Positions 8,264 through 15,940 of a DNA stretch of 37,826 nucleotides are shown here, one piece after another. The notes under the pieces are model-generated. The model was not told where the DNA came from. It did no database searches and was given only the letters and a program-made list of their open reading frames with translations. The stretch is from Oscillospiraceae bacterium (lineage in GTDB: Bacteria > Bacillota > Clostridia > Oscillospirales > Oscillospiraceae). A program made the translations under genes and the position numbers. Where the stretch lies: assembly GCA_016292255.1 (NCBI GenBank), contig JAEEZZ010000096.1, positions 1-37,826 on the forward strand, written 5' to 3'. Within the stretch, counting starts at the first letter, position 1, and every line of letters begins with the position of its first letter.

Positions 8264-8506
8264 CTATTTGATAAACTTCCGCCAGAGCCAGACGACCAGG
8301 CAGGAGCCGCCAATGCAGAGCAGGATGCCGGTGATCCAGCCGCCGCCCACGCCCAGCAGATTGCCGATCACGCCGCCGACGACGCCGCCCACCAGACCGA
8401 GGATTACGTTCAGCAGAACGTCGTCCGTCTTGCCGTGCATGATCCGGTTGGCAGCATAGCCGCACAGACCGCCGATCACGAGCTCCACGATAAGCTTGAT
8501 TAACAT
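8264..8506 (-). CDS. GlsB/YeaQ/YmgE family small membrane protein
   Basis: An 80-residue protein with three hydrophobic segments separated by glycine-rich turns. The pattern GGLCGYAANRIMHG, then a GLVGGVVGGVIGNLLG stretch, then a last segment ending WLWRKFIK, is that of the transglycosylase-associated/GlsB family (PF04226). Members are induced by stress in many bacteria, but their molecular role is not settled. AAAGGCGG lies nine bases upstream of the ATG at 8506. It is monocistronic, with a promoter of its own (8542-8570) and a hairpin right after the stop. Confidence 0.88.
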   Translation of the reverse strand: MLIKLIVELVIGGLCGYAANRIMHGKTDDVLLNVILGLVGGVVGGVIGNLLGVGGGWITGILLCIGGSCLVVWLWRKFIK

Positions 8507-8541
8507 AGAGGAATACCGCCTTTCTGTTTTTTTACGCCTTT

Positions 8542-8570
8542 ATCATAGCACGCCCGGGCGGAGATTGCAA
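8542..8570 (-). promoter_or_regulatory. Promoter of the GlsB-like gene
   Basis: Minus strand: TTGCAA (8565-8570), 17-bp spacer, TATGAT (8542-8547), 35 bp upstream of the start codon. The -35 is the same hexamer as that of the next gene's promoter at 8215-8220. Confidence 0.65.
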
Positions 8571-8597
8571 TCCTGTTTTAGATTATTGCGGACTTGG

Positions 8598-8623
8598 TTC
8601 AGAGTTCAGAGTTCAGGGTTCAG
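8598..8623 (+). repeat. Heptamer tandem repeat (TTCAGAG)
   Basis: Three and two-thirds copies of a 7-bp unit: TTCAGAG, TTCAGAG, TTCAGGG, TTCAG. It stands directly before a GTAG-hairpin element. Confidence 0.85.
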
Positions 8624-8628
8624 CGCCC

Positions 8629-8654
8629 GTAGGGTCGCGCACTGTGCGCCCGCC
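8629..8654 (+). repeat. REP-like GTAG-hairpin element A
   Basis: GTAG at 8629 followed by an imperfect palindrome centred on GCGCA-CTG-TGCGC. One of at least six such elements in the window (others at 9561-9583, 11822-11844, 11855-11877, 12100-12125 and 16527-16548). Confidence 0.6.
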
Positions 8655-8662
8655 GCTCCCCG

Positions 8663-9343
8663 TCAGCTCATTGGCCGGACTTTGACGGCGTTTGCCGGTT
8701 TCCGGATCTCTTTTTTCATCATGTTCTCTGCTCGCTTCAAGTAGCACAGGTACAGGATCCATTCCACGAACAGAGCCGTGAAAAGCGGCGCATAGATCAG
8801 CGGATAGTTCGTGATCACGCTCGCCGGAAGAACGTGCGTAGACAGAAGAACCGCCAGCAGAGGGCCGAGAAGCATCATCAACGCATTACTGATGATTAGG
8901 CAAAAGATGAATTGCTTCAATTTTACGCCCTGTTCCGCGGTGTTTCTGTCTTGCAGCGCGGACGCAAGATTCATGATGCCGTTCACGATAAAGATCGTCA
9001 CGAGAACCGACGAAAGCAGCTCCGCAAGCACCGGAACCGAAGCAAGGAGTCGGCACGGAACGAAAAGCACGAAATTCAGGACGCAAAGCACCAGCTCTGC
9101 GACGCCTGCCTTTTGGGCGATCCGGAAGGCAGGCACGTCGTATGCAGCCAAGCTGAGCGCCGGAAGCCGGATGCCTGCAATTACGATCCCAAGCCCCAGA
9201 AGGACGTAAGGAAAAGCGCCGACCGGCAAACGACCCTTCGTGACAAAGCGCAGCAGTAAAATCAATATTGCTTTGGAAAACGCAGCCAGGAACTCGGAAT
9301 AGAACAGTTTTTTGATGCCTTGACGCGCAAAATGAACTTTCAT
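8663..9343 (-). CDS. Polytopic membrane protein of unknown function
   Basis: A 226-residue protein with about six hydrophobic segments (near residues 15-30, 45-60, 80-110, 115-135, 150-180 and 185-205) and basic ends (MKVHFARQGIKK and KRAENMMKKEIRK). I recognise no family. The ATG at 9343 is preceded by AAGGAAG at nine bases; the frame stays open upstream to 9400 but without a better site. The gene is bracketed by two elements of the same repeat family in opposite orientation (8598-8654 and 9561-9622), so it may be an accessory gene. Neither neighbour appears co-transcribed. Function is unknown. Confidence 0.75.
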   Translation of the reverse strand: MKVHFARQGIKKLFYSEFLAAFSKAILILLLRFVTKGRLPVGAFPYVLLGLGIVIAGIRLPALSLAAYDVPAFRIAQKAGVAELVLCVLNFVLFVPCRLLASVPVLAELLSSVLVTIFIVNGIMNLASALQDRNTAEQGVKLKQFIFCLIISNALMMLLGPLLAVLLSTHVLPASVITNYPLIYAPLFTALFVEWILYLCYLKRAENMMKKEIRKPANAVKVRPMS

Positions 9344-9502
9344 GTGTGTTTTCTTCCTTCTTTCTTTTTGGGTTGTGGAGGCTTTCCGCAACAAGCCCAA
9401 CAGTTCTCATTATAGAACAGGCAGCGCGGTAACACCATAACAAAAAGTGCAAAAAACAGTGGGAAAAACATGCAGAAAGTGCAAAAACACCGCGCAAAGA
9501 AA

Positions 9503-9528
9503 GAGGGAAAGGATCGCTCCCTTCCCTC
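9503..9528 (-). terminator. Probable terminator of the rubrerythrin gene
   Basis: Stem GAGGGAA...TTCCCTC extended to 11 bp with one mismatch, loop TCGC; on the minus strand it is followed by TTTCTTT. It lies about 95 bp after the rubrerythrin stop, with a repeat element in between. Confidence 0.6.
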
Positions 9529-9560
9529 TGTGGAAATGTCTGATTAATAAGGCTCAAAGC

Positions 9561-9583
9561 GGACGAGCAATGCTCGCCCCTAC
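9561..9583 (-). repeat. REP-like GTAG-hairpin element B
   Basis: On the minus strand GTAG (plus CTAC at 9580-9583) is followed by GGGCGAGCA and TGCTCGTCC, a 9-bp stem with one G-U pair. Opposite in orientation to element A. Confidence 0.65.
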
Positions 9584-9592
9584 GGGCGTTCT

Positions 9593-9622
9593 CCTGTTGC
9601 CTATTACCTGTTGCCTGTCGCC
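9593..9622 (-). repeat. Heptamer tandem repeat (CCTGTTG)
   Basis: Units CCTGTTG, CCTATTA, CCTGTTG, CCTGTCG, then CC, running up to the stop codon of the rubrerythrin gene. Same period and same side of the GTAG hairpin as the TTCAGAG repeat of element A, though the unit differs. Confidence 0.8.
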
Positions 9623-10195
9623 TTACTTGAAATACCGCTTCAGCAGGCCTTCCAGCGCCTTGCCGTGTCGGGCTTCGTCACGGGCCATTTCGTGGACGGT
9701 GTCGTGGATGGCGTCCAGGCCGTTCTTCTTGGCGCAGGCGGCCAGGTCGAACTTGCCCTTGGTGGCACCATACTCGCAGTCCACCCGCCATTTCAGGTTT
9801 TCCTTGGTGGAGGCGGTCATCTTGGGCTCCAGCGCGGAGCCCAGCAGCTCGGCAAACTTGGCGGCGTGCTCGGCTTCTTCAAAGGCGGCCTTTTCCCAGT
9901 ACAGGCCGATCTCGGGATAGCCCTCGCGATGGGCAATCCGGGCCATGCAGAGGTACATGCCCACCTCGGAGCACTCGCCGGTGAAGTTGGCCTTCAGCTG
10001 CTCCATGATGTAGTTCTTGTCTTCCTCGGGGACGTTGTCCAGCTTGGCGCCGATGCCGAACTCGTGCTCAGCGGCCAGCTTGATCTCGCCCTCGACCTTG
10101 GTGAACTTGGAGCCGGGAACCTTGCAAACGGGGCAGAACTCGGGAGGGGTATCGCCCTCATGGACGTACCCGCAGACGGGACATACATACTTCAT
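9623..10195 (-). CDS. Rubredoxin-rubrerythrin (reverse-type rubrerythrin, NADH peroxidase)
   Basis: A 190-residue protein with the rubredoxin domain at the N terminus (Cys5, Cys8, Cys21 and Cys24, in CPVCGY and CPVCKV) and a ferritin-like diiron domain after it, with ECSE near residue 70, EEAEHA near 105 and DEARHG near 175. This order is reversed relative to classical rubrerythrin. Such proteins reduce hydrogen peroxide in anaerobes with electrons from NADH through the FeS4 centre. The frame is open further upstream, but the ATG at 10195 has AGGAGGT seven bases before it and starts directly on the rubredoxin fold. A weak promoter may lie at 10241-10269 (TTTACT, 17 bp, TATCCT on the minus strand). 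Confidence 0.93.
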   Translation of the reverse strand: MKYVCPVCGYVHEGDTPPEFCPVCKVPGSKFTKVEGEIKLAAEHEFGIGAKLDNVPEEDKNYIMEQLKANFTGECSEVGMYLCMARIAHREGYPEIGLYWEKAAFEEAEHAAKFAELLGSALEPKMTASTKENLKWRVDCEYGATKGKFDLAACAKKNGLDAIHDTVHEMARDEARHGKALEGLLKRYFK

Positions 10196-10294
10196 AACTG
10201 TTACCTCCTGTATAAATATATGGGTTTTGCTTCTATATATAGGATACCGCAAAAGGGCGGAAAAGTAAAGGGGGAATTTCAATTTGTATATTTA

Positions 10295-11797
10295 TTATGC
10301 CTCCGGCTTTTCCAGGCGTATGGTATCGGTGGCGACCCGCTCGCAGAAGAGCCTGTCGTGTTCCACAAAGAGGATCGTGGGCCTGCTTTCCAGCAGCAGC
10401 TCCTCGATCTGGCCCCGGGAGAGCAGGTCGATGTAGTTCAGCGGCTCGTCCCAGAGGTAGAGGTGGGCGGGCTCGCAGAGGCTCCGGGCCAGCAGCACCT
10501 TTTTCTTCTGCCCCATGCTGAACTGCTCCATGGGCTTCTCGAATTGGGCCCGGGGGAAATCCAGCTTCCGCAGGAAGGTCAAAAACATGGTGCGATCCAG
10601 GCCGTGGGCCTCGGCGTAGTCTGTCACGGAGCCGGAGAGACCGCCGGTGTCCTGGGGCAGATAGGAGATCACCAGGCCGCTGGCCAGCCGCAGGGTCCCG
10701 TCGGCCGGCGCGGCCTCCCCGGTCAGCAGCCGCAGGAGGCTGGTCTTGCCCGCCCCATTGGGCCCCACCAGACTCAGCCGCTGGCCCCGCCGGATGGAGA
10801 AGCGCACCGGCGCGAAGACGGGGCCCGCCCCGTAGTCCACCGTGACGTCCCGCAGCTCCGCCAGCAGCTCCGCCCGGTATTCCAGGCAGGGCAGCCGCAG
10901 GCTGTCCGCCTTTTCGATGTCCTTCAGCAGGCGGCTCTTTTCCTCAATGGCGGCCTCCTGCCGCCCGGCGATGGCCTTGGCCCGCTGGTTGGCCTTCCGG
11001 GACTTTTCCCCCAGATAGGGCCGCCGCCCTGCGTTCATTTCGTTCTTTTTCGGGCCGGAACCGATCTTTTCCCGCTCCGATTTGTCCGCCCAGGCTGCCT
11101 TTTCCCGGGCGGTCTGCTCCAGCCGGGAGATCTCCTTTTTCAGCCGGGCGTTCTCCGCCAGCTCGTATTCGTCCTGCCTGCGCCGATTTTCCAGCCAGGT
11201 GGAGCAGTTGCCCTTCTGTACCTGGATGGTGGCCCGGTTGATGGACAGCACGTGGTCGATGCAGCCGTCCAGAAAGGCCTGATCGTGAGAGACGAGGATG
11301 AAGCCCTTTTTCGTGTGCAGATAGCGGCTCAGCACCTCGCGGCCGTGGAGATCCAGGTGGTTGGTGGGCTCGTCGATCAGCAGGAAGCGGTTCTCCCGCA
11401 GAAAGAGCGTCGCCAGCAGCAGCTTGGTCCGCTCCCCGTTGGAGAGGGTGGCGAAGGGACGGTAGAGCGTGCCCTCGTCCAGCTCCAGCTGGGCCAGCTC
11501 CCGCAGCAGCCGCCAGCGGGGCAGCCCCGGACAGCAGCCCTCCGCGATCTCCCCGCCGGTGGCGGCTTCGTCCGCCACCGGGAAAGGGAAGTAGTCAAAG
11601 GCCACGGGGGCGCTGATGCTGCCCCGATATTCGTATTGGCCCATCAGGAGCCGTAAAAACGTGGTTTTTCCCCGGCCGTTCCGGCCCACGAAGCCCAGCC
11701 GCCAGTCGGTGTCCAGCTGAAAGCCGGCGTGTTCAAACAGCAGCTCCGCGCTGCCGTCGTATCCAAAAGTCAGATCCTGAACGGAAATCAATGCCAT
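10295..11797 (-). CDS. ABC-F ribosomal protection protein, Lsa-like
   Basis: A 500-residue protein with two ABC domains and no membrane segments. Domain 1 has GRNGRGKTT (about 38-46), LSNGERTK and LLIDEPTNHLDL; domain 2 has GPNGAGKTS, FSMGQKKK and LYLWDEPLNYIDL. The lysine- and glutamate-rich linker between them (about 210-300) is the P-site tRNA interaction motif region. The order and details (RNGRGKT, FSMGQ, WDEPLNY) match the Lsa/Vga-type antibiotic resistance ABC-F group, which displaces lincosamides, streptogramins A and pleuromutilins from the ribosome. Whether this copy gives resistance cannot be read from the sequence. AGGAGGG lies six bases upstream of the start. Confidence 0.88.
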   Translation of the reverse strand: MALISVQDLTFGYDGSAELLFEHAGFQLDTDWRLGFVGRNGRGKTTFLRLLMGQYEYRGSISAPVAFDYFPFPVADEAATGGEIAEGCCPGLPRWRLLRELAQLELDEGTLYRPFATLSNGERTKLLLATLFLRENRFLLIDEPTNHLDLHGREVLSRYLHTKKGFILVSHDQAFLDGCIDHVLSINRATIQVQKGNCSTWLENRRRQDEYELAENARLKKEISRLEQTAREKAAWADKSEREKIGSGPKKNEMNAGRRPYLGEKSRKANQRAKAIAGRQEAAIEEKSRLLKDIEKADSLRLPCLEYRAELLAELRDVTVDYGAGPVFAPVRFSIRRGQRLSLVGPNGAGKTSLLRLLTGEAAPADGTLRLASGLVISYLPQDTGGLSGSVTDYAEAHGLDRTMFLTFLRKLDFPRAQFEKPMEQFSMGQKKKVLLARSLCEPAHLYLWDEPLNYIDLLSRGQIEELLLESRPTILFVEHDRLFCERVATDTIRLEKPEA

Positions 11798-11821
11798 AAT
11801 GAACCCTCCTGAATTTCAAAT

Positions 11822-11844
11822 GTAGCGCGGGCAATCTGCCCGCC
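11822..11844 (+). repeat. REP-like GTAG-hairpin element C1
   Basis: GTAG at 11822 followed by the perfect 7-bp stem GCGGGCA-ATC-TGCCCGC (11827-11843). It is paired in the same orientation with element C2, eleven bases further on. Confidence 0.65.
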
Positions 11845-11854
11845 ATCCGCCCCC

Positions 11855-11877
11855 GTAGGGACGGCTCTCAGCCGTCC
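11855..11877 (+). repeat. REP-like GTAG-hairpin element C2
   Basis: GTAG at 11855 followed at once by the perfect 8-bp stem GGACGGCT-CTC-AGCCGTCC. Confidence 0.7.
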
Positions 11878-11917
11878 GCTCCGGTAGCGGCGCACAGCTC
11901 TGCATAAGTTCCGGCAG

Positions 11918-11950
11918 CCAAATATGCTGCGCCACGGCTTGCATATTTGG
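11918..11950. repeat. 10-bp inverted repeat
   Basis: CCAAATATGC (11918-11927) and GCATATTTGG (11941-11950), perfect, 13-base spacer. It lies about 120 bp upstream of the ABC-F gene and could be a hairpin or a protein-binding site. Confidence 0.6.
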
Positions 11951-12099
11951 GCCGTCACTTAACCGGTGCGCCACTGCATGGGCCTGCAAAAAACGAAAAT
12001 GGCCGCAGGAACCCCTGCAGCCATACGACACCTGTTCCAGGCGGGTACGTTGCGGTGATTTCCTGCTTGCGGCGCACCGATTCAGCAGCCCCGCGGATC

Positions 12100-12125
12100 G
12101 TAGGGGCGGATGCCAACATCCGCCC
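12100..12125 (+). repeat. REP-like GTAG-hairpin element D
   Basis: GTAG at 12100 followed by the perfect 9-bp stem GGGCGGATG-CCAA-CATCCGCCC. Confidence 0.7.
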
Positions 12126-12365
12126 TTTGCGGGCTGCAGAACAGATAGCTTGCGGCGCACAAAACCGGACGGCCGAAGCCGCCGGAACGCCGTATCGTCA
12201 AGTCAGGAAAACTCAGCGCATCTTATCCCTCCGTTCTTTGCGTTCAGTATAGCACAAAACGCACCCGCTTGCAAGGCTTTTGAGAAAAATGAGAAAAATG
12301 ATCCCATGCACGGAAAAATCGGTTCACAGATATTTTTGAAAAAGCGGCCCGCAGATATTTTATAG

Positions 12366-12394
12366 TTGACGGCGGCGCAAAAATGTGGTAGAAT
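12366..12394 (+). promoter_or_regulatory. Promoter of tRNA-Thr
   Basis: TTGACG (12366-12371), 17-bp spacer, TAGAAT (12389-12394) with TGG before it. It ends 19 bp before the tRNA 5' end. Confidence 0.8.
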
Positions 12395-12413
12395 ACCATA
12401 GCTAAGGAAATAT

Positions 12414-12489
12414 GCTACTGTGGCTCAGTCGGTAGAGCAGCTGATTCGTAATCAGCAGGTCGCCGGTTCAAGTCCGGCCAGTAGCTCCA
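12414..12489 (+). tRNA. tRNA-Thr (anticodon CGU)
   Basis: A 76-base tRNA with encoded CCA. The acceptor arm pairs GCTACTG with CAGTAGC; the D arm is GCTC...GAGC; the anticodon stem GCTGA/TCAGC holds the loop TTCGTAA with anticodon CGT; the T arm is GCCGG-TTCAAGT-CCGGC. The 3' part, from the anticodon loop to one base past CCA, is the core of the island attachment site, and the insertion leaves the gene intact. Confidence 0.95.
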
Positions 12490-12490
12490 C
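12445..12490. repeat. attL: 46-bp direct repeat in the tRNA-Thr 3' part
   Basis: Identical over 46 bp to 28032-28077. The bases just outside differ (GA versus CG on the left, T versus G on the right). Together with the adjacent tyrosine integrase this defines the ends of an integrated element of about 15.6 kb. Confidence 0.93.
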
Positions 12491-12493
12491 TGG

Positions 12494-12526
12494 CACCCGG
12501 TTTTCGCAAGAAAATCGGGTGTTTTG
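12494..12526 (+). terminator. Terminator supplied by the island downstream of tRNA-Thr
   Basis: A 12-bp stem with one G-U pair (CACCCGGTTTTC at 12494-12505, GAAAATCGGGTG at 12510-12521), GCAA tetraloop, then TTTTGT. It lies inside the island, five bases after the tRNA, and replaces the native terminator that was carried to 28079-28114. Confidence 0.88.
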
Positions 12527-12580
12527 TCTCCAAAAGCGCCTCGAAAATGGAGTTTTTCCTCCACTTTGGCCTCAAAGCGG

Positions 12581-12627
12581 TTTGGGTCAGCGTTTGGGTC
12601 AAGCGCCTGACCCAGATTAGACCCAAA
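12581..12627. repeat. Integrase arm-type repeats, left end (TTTGGGTCA)
   Basis: Two TTTGGGTCA copies start at 12581 and 12593 (12 bp apart); TGACCCA at 12608 and GACCCAAA at 12620 are the reverse complement, also 12 bp apart. The right end has the same motif in the opposite orientation at 27887-27907. The 12-bp phasing suggests a protein binding array, most simply the integrase N-terminal domain. Confidence 0.65.
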
Positions 12628-12741
12628 CGTGGAAAGAAATGGAACGCGCCGGAGACCGTCAAAGACGATTTCCGGCGGGTCCATTCTCTGTCATTGCCAC
12701 GGGCGGCGCCGCCGCCCGTGGCAATCCGTTTCTTTCCTTCG

Positions 12742-13926
12742 TCACGTATTCTGCGCGGGATTATTCTGTTCCGGGGCGATCCCCGTGCTGACCAGGCTCC
12801 CCATGATGGCCGCTGCCTGGTGCTGGGCAGCCGTGGTGGTGTGGGTGTAGGTAGCCAGGGTGAAGCCAGCGTTGCTGTGACCCAGCATGGCGGAGACGGT
12901 CTTCACGTCCACGCCGTTCTGTAAGGCCAGCGTTGCGAAGGTGTGCCGCAGATCGTGGAAACGGATATGCTCCAGCCCGGCCTCCTTCAAAATCTTCTTG
13001 TGGAGATTCACCACTGAATCTGGATGGTATATTTCCCCGGTCACCGGCGAAGGGAAGATGCAGTCGCTGTCCGGAAATGCAATTTTTTGCTTTCTGAGAA
13101 GGTCAAGCGTCTCCTGGGACAGTGCGATTTTTCGGATCGAATTTGCCGTCTTGGGCGGGATTGCCGTCAGCTTTCCGTCCGTCACGTAGGCCTGCTTGCT
13201 GACGGAGATCGTCTGTTCCTTCCAGTCTACGTCCGACCAGAGGAGAGCAACCAGCTCGCTCTTTCGCATGCCTGTGGTCAGTTCCAGGAAGAACATTGGA
13301 AGCAGTCCTCTTGCTTCAGCCGCTTTCAGATACGCCTGCACCTGCTCCGGCTCCAGCGTTTTCATTTCCTTCTTCACCAGCTTCGGCGGCTTGCAGTCGT
13401 CCACCGGATTGTATTGCAGCAGTTTCTCTCGGACTGCTGCCTGGAGGCAGGTATGAAGCATCGTGTGGATGCCGCGAATGTAGGATGGGCTGAGGCCGGG
13501 ATTCTTCTCCTTCTGCGCCTCTCGAAGGCGTCCGCTTGTGCGGAGCTGATTGTAGAATTTCTGGATTTCGATGGCTCGGAGCTTGCTGAGCTTGATCTTC
13601 CCCAGCTTCGGGATGATGTGTTTGTCGATGAACATCTGGTAGTACCGGGCGGTGCTGGGCCGGAGATTGGGCTTGCAGTAGACATCATACCACAGCGTTA
13701 CCCATTGGCCGAGGGTGTAGCGATCCGCCCGGATCATGTCCACTCGCCCGCTTTTCTCAATGGCCTCTTTTAGCTTCTCCCGCACCTCTGCCTGAGTTCT
13801 GCCGAGGACGTTCTTGAGAATCGCCTTCCCGGTATCGGGATCGTATCCGGCAGTGAACCGGCCTTCCCAGCGTCCGTCCTTCCGCTTGCGGATGTTACCC
13901 TCGCCGTTGGCTCGTTTCTTTGCCAT
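12742..13926 (-). CDS. Tyrosine-type site-specific integrase
   Basis: A 394-residue phage/ICE-type integrase. Residues 1-60 are an AP2-like arm-binding domain (KKRANGEGNIRKRKDGRWEG start, typical of Tn916-type integrases), about 65-170 the SAM-like core-binding domain, and 185-375 the catalytic domain. The catalytic residues are visible: Arg221 (TGMRKSEL), Lys259, His324 and Arg327 (HDLRHTFA), His350 (LGHSN) and the nucleophile Tyr360 (ATYTHTT). The frame reaches a GTG at 13935, but that codon touches AGGAG; the ATG at 13926 has the site eight bases upstream. The gene points toward attL and the tRNA. No separate excisionase gene is obvious next to it. Confidence 0.95.
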   Translation of the reverse strand: MAKKRANGEGNIRKRKDGRWEGRFTAGYDPDTGKAILKNVLGRTQAEVREKLKEAIEKSGRVDMIRADRYTLGQWVTLWYDVYCKPNLRPSTARYYQMFIDKHIIPKLGKIKLSKLRAIEIQKFYNQLRTSGRLREAQKEKNPGLSPSYIRGIHTMLHTCLQAAVREKLLQYNPVDDCKPPKLVKKEMKTLEPEQVQAYLKAAEARGLLPMFFLELTTGMRKSELVALLWSDVDWKEQTISVSKQAYVTDGKLTAIPPKTANSIRKIALSQETLDLLRKQKIAFPDSDCIFPSPVTGEIYHPDSVVNLHKKILKEAGLEHIRFHDLRHTFATLALQNGVDVKTVSAMLGHSNAGFTLATYTHTTTAAQHQAAAIMGSLVSTGIAPEQNNPAQNT

Positions 13927-14402
13927 GCGTTTCACCTCCTGCCTTGTTAACCAAGGATTATATCACTTTTTCAAAAAATATCCAGATCAAAGAGCGAAAG
14001 ACACAGAATGTTATCAATTGGCCTTGGCCTCAATCCCTTGTCTTTGTCTACTGCGTCTCAGATTTTGACCTGCTGAATGGCACAATAATGATTATGAAAA
14101 ACCTGTACACGCGCCTCTCTGCTGCTGCAACGAATGCGGATGGGTTACGACCTTACCCCGGCAAAACAAACCGCACACAGCGGCAGGATTCTCAAAAAGA
14201 GGGGGTTTTAGGGGGGTATTAACAGGAGGTCGACCCAGGCTATTACGATAGCATTACAGTCGTTTTGCAGTTTTTTGTGGAAGTGCCACCGCTGTTTTTT
14301 CACTTTTTGTTATGTCCATTCCTTAGCCCATATGTATAATTGCTATGGTACCATACGGACATTTTCGTGTGAGGGCGATTCCGTACGTAACAGAAATAAG
14401 AC
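13927..14402. other. Gene-free stretch upstream of the integrase
   Basis: No convincing gene on either strand. It holds one copy of an island-specific repeat (14040-14070, see 27785-27815) and G-rich runs at 14200-14218. A possible second TATAAT stands near 14335. An excisionase would be expected about here in many elements, but no frame with a ribosome binding site was found. Confidence 0.5.
14040..14070 (+). repeat. Island repeat R, copy 1
   Basis: 31 bp that match 27785-27815 at 28 positions; core CTACTGCGTC then CAGATTTTGACC. Weaker copies occur at 15061-15090 and 16168-16198. Confidence 0.6.
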
Positions 14403-14431
14403 TTGATAAAGCTTTTGGTTACCCGTATAAT
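14403..14431 (+). promoter_or_regulatory. Promoter of the membrane-anchored gene at 14463
   Basis: TTGATA (14403-14408), 17-bp spacer, TATAAT (14426-14431), 31 bp upstream of the start codon. Confidence 0.75.
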
Positions 14432-14462
14432 GAGCAGGTAGAATAACGCTGGAGGAATGAAA

Positions 14463-15026
14463 ATGAAAAAACGCATTACATCAATTCTGAAGAAGTTTGG
14501 CGTAATCGTGGTGATCCTTGTTGTTGCAATTACAATCCTTGAACTGCTGGGCTTTCGTTTCATGTCCAAAAACGTGTTGATGTATGATTCGGAAGAAAGT
14601 CCTGTGATTCATACTTCGGATTGGGACTTTTACTATTTTACTTTTTCATTTGAAGAAGACGGCGAAGAGTGTGGGAAGTATATTGCAGGATTCCAGCCTG
14701 TAAAGCGGTATGGCTTAATGTACAAAAGACTGGATGAGTTCGAACCGAAATACGCTGTTTATACTGCAGACGGTAATGAATACCTTGGCGCTCTGTATTG
14801 TTTTGAAGGAAGAGAAACCCAGTATTATTTCTTCCGACTTCTTGCGACAGGCGGATCCTTGCCCCCGCTGTTTGTTGAAAACTGGGTTAAAGCAAGTGCG
14901 GTCACAATCAACGGCCAGAAGTATGAACTGCAGGAACACTCTTTCTTTTCAACGAATGTGAATTTTTCGTCCTTTTTCTTTGCGAACTGTGAACTTGTAC
15001 TTCGCCCCTTCGAGGCTGAGGAATAA
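14463..15026 (+). CDS. Membrane-anchored protein of unknown function
   Basis: A 187-residue protein with one N-terminal membrane anchor (basic start, hydrophobic residues about 13-30) and a soluble domain outside the cell or in the periplasm-like space, rich in aromatic residues and beta-strand patterns (DWDFYYFTFSF, YYFFRL). I recognise no family. GGAGG at 14451-14455 is seven bases upstream of the ATG at 14463; the ATG at 14457 would touch it. It is AT-rich like the rest of the island, has its own good promoter and is followed by a repeat R copy, so it is likely a single-gene cargo unit. Confidence 0.75.
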   Translation: MKKRITSILKKFGVIVVILVVAITILELLGFRFMSKNVLMYDSEESPVIHTSDWDFYYFTFSFEEDGEECGKYIAGFQPVKRYGLMYKRLDEFEPKYAVYTADGNEYLGALYCFEGRETQYYFFRLLATGGSLPPLFVENWVKASAVTINGQKYELQEHSFFSTNVNFSSFFFANCELVLRPFEAEE

Positions 15027-15060
15027 TTACCAAGAACATGACTTTGGCTGAATCTGTAGG

Positions 15061-15090
15061 TCTTGTCTTCTGCGTCACATTTTTTGATCG
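15061..15090 (+). repeat. Island repeat R, copy 2 (degenerate)
   Basis: Shares TCTTGTCTTCTGCGTC and TTTTTTGA with the repeat at 14040-14070. It follows the gene ending at 15026. Confidence 0.4.
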
Positions 15091-15190
15091 ATTGGTATGG
15101 CCAACAATCGAAATTGCCGAGCAGGCAAGACGATGCTATGATACATTGTGGTATCCGTATTTGATATATTGATGATGGAGACTTGAATAA

Positions 15191-15400
15191 TTGAGAAAGA
15201 ACAAACAGATTTCATTGGAAATCGTAATCATTTATGCTGTGTTTGCGTTTGTGTGGACAATTCTCACAATCTTAAGCATTATTAAAGAATCGCGAATTGA
15301 CCTCCTCATAATCATGAAAATTTTAGCGACTGTAGGATATACAATATCATTCATAATTTCGCTGTATAGATATTGCGCTGAGAAGGATAATGAAGAATAG
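15191..15400 (+). CDS. Small two-helix membrane protein
   Basis: A 69-residue protein with two hydrophobic helices (about residues 10-28 and 40-60) and charged ends (MRKNKQ and EKDNEE). The start is TTG at 15191 with GGAG ten bases upstream; no ATG is available early in the frame. AT-rich. I recognise no family; small membrane proteins next to defence genes can be toxins or immunity factors, but nothing here shows that. Confidence 0.55.
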   Translation: MRKNKQISLEIVIIYAVFAFVWTILTILSIIKESRIDLLIIMKILATVGYTISFIISLYRYCAEKDNEE

Positions 15401-15416
15401 TTTAGCGGTTCATCCG

Positions 15417-15679
15417 CAGGGAAGTGGGTTCGGGCTGCTGCCCGGTTTGCCTGAGGCGGCCATTGGACAGCCACAGGCTCTGCTTGCCTCAGCGTTCCAA
15501 CGCAGGAATCGTGAATATTGGGTGACGCCCTAAAAAGCCTTGGAAAACTCTGAGGAAAATGGAACTACGACTCCTATTTTCGCATGGATCAGCTTTTACG
15601 ACTCCACTTTTTGGAGAAGAGCAAAACCCGCAAAAACCCTTACAACGTCGGCGTTGCCGGCGATTGTGAATCGGAGTGA
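15417..15679 (+). pseudogene. Remnants of one or two genes
   Basis: Frame 15417-15533 reads QGSGFGLLPGLPEAAIG... and ends YWVTP-stop; frame 15563-15679 reads NYDSYFRMDQLLRLHFLEKS... and ends GDCESE-stop. Both have protein-like composition but no start codon with a ribosome binding site, and the first is preceded by the stop of another gene. They look like truncated ends of older cargo genes. I cannot name the families. Confidence 0.4.
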
Positions 15680-15940
15680 GGGGCGGTCACGACCCCACTC
15701 CTTTCTCCTGCTTGGATATCGACCCGAGCAAATATGGCGTCACAGAGGAGAAAAACGCTGCTGTTTCCAGCGCCAGGGCCGGTCAAAATGGCGCCTCGCT
15801 CTCGCACCTCGCAGGGGCATAGATTCCGGAATCTGAGGGGGGGTATCCCTACCTTACCCTTTCAAAACCGTGTCAAAAAACCATTGCTGTGACTGGACTT
15901 TTTTCGTTCTAAATGCGTAGGATGGCACTGCTCTGTATTG

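Larger units (their letters stand above)
11798..12365. other. Gene-free stretch rich in palindromes
   Basis: No convincing gene. It holds three GTAG-hairpin elements (11822-11844, 11855-11877, 12100-12125), a partial fourth start at 11884, and a 10-bp inverted repeat at 11918-11950. Short frames here (for example 11947-12252) cross these palindromes and have no ribosome binding site. ABC-F resistance genes often have regulatory leader peptides; I saw no convincing one just upstream of 11797. Confidence 0.6.

Noticed and set aside
11798..11950. Attenuator or leader peptide upstream of the ABC-F gene
   Set aside because: Hairpins are present but they belong to the dispersed GTAG family, and no short frame with a ribosome binding site was found.
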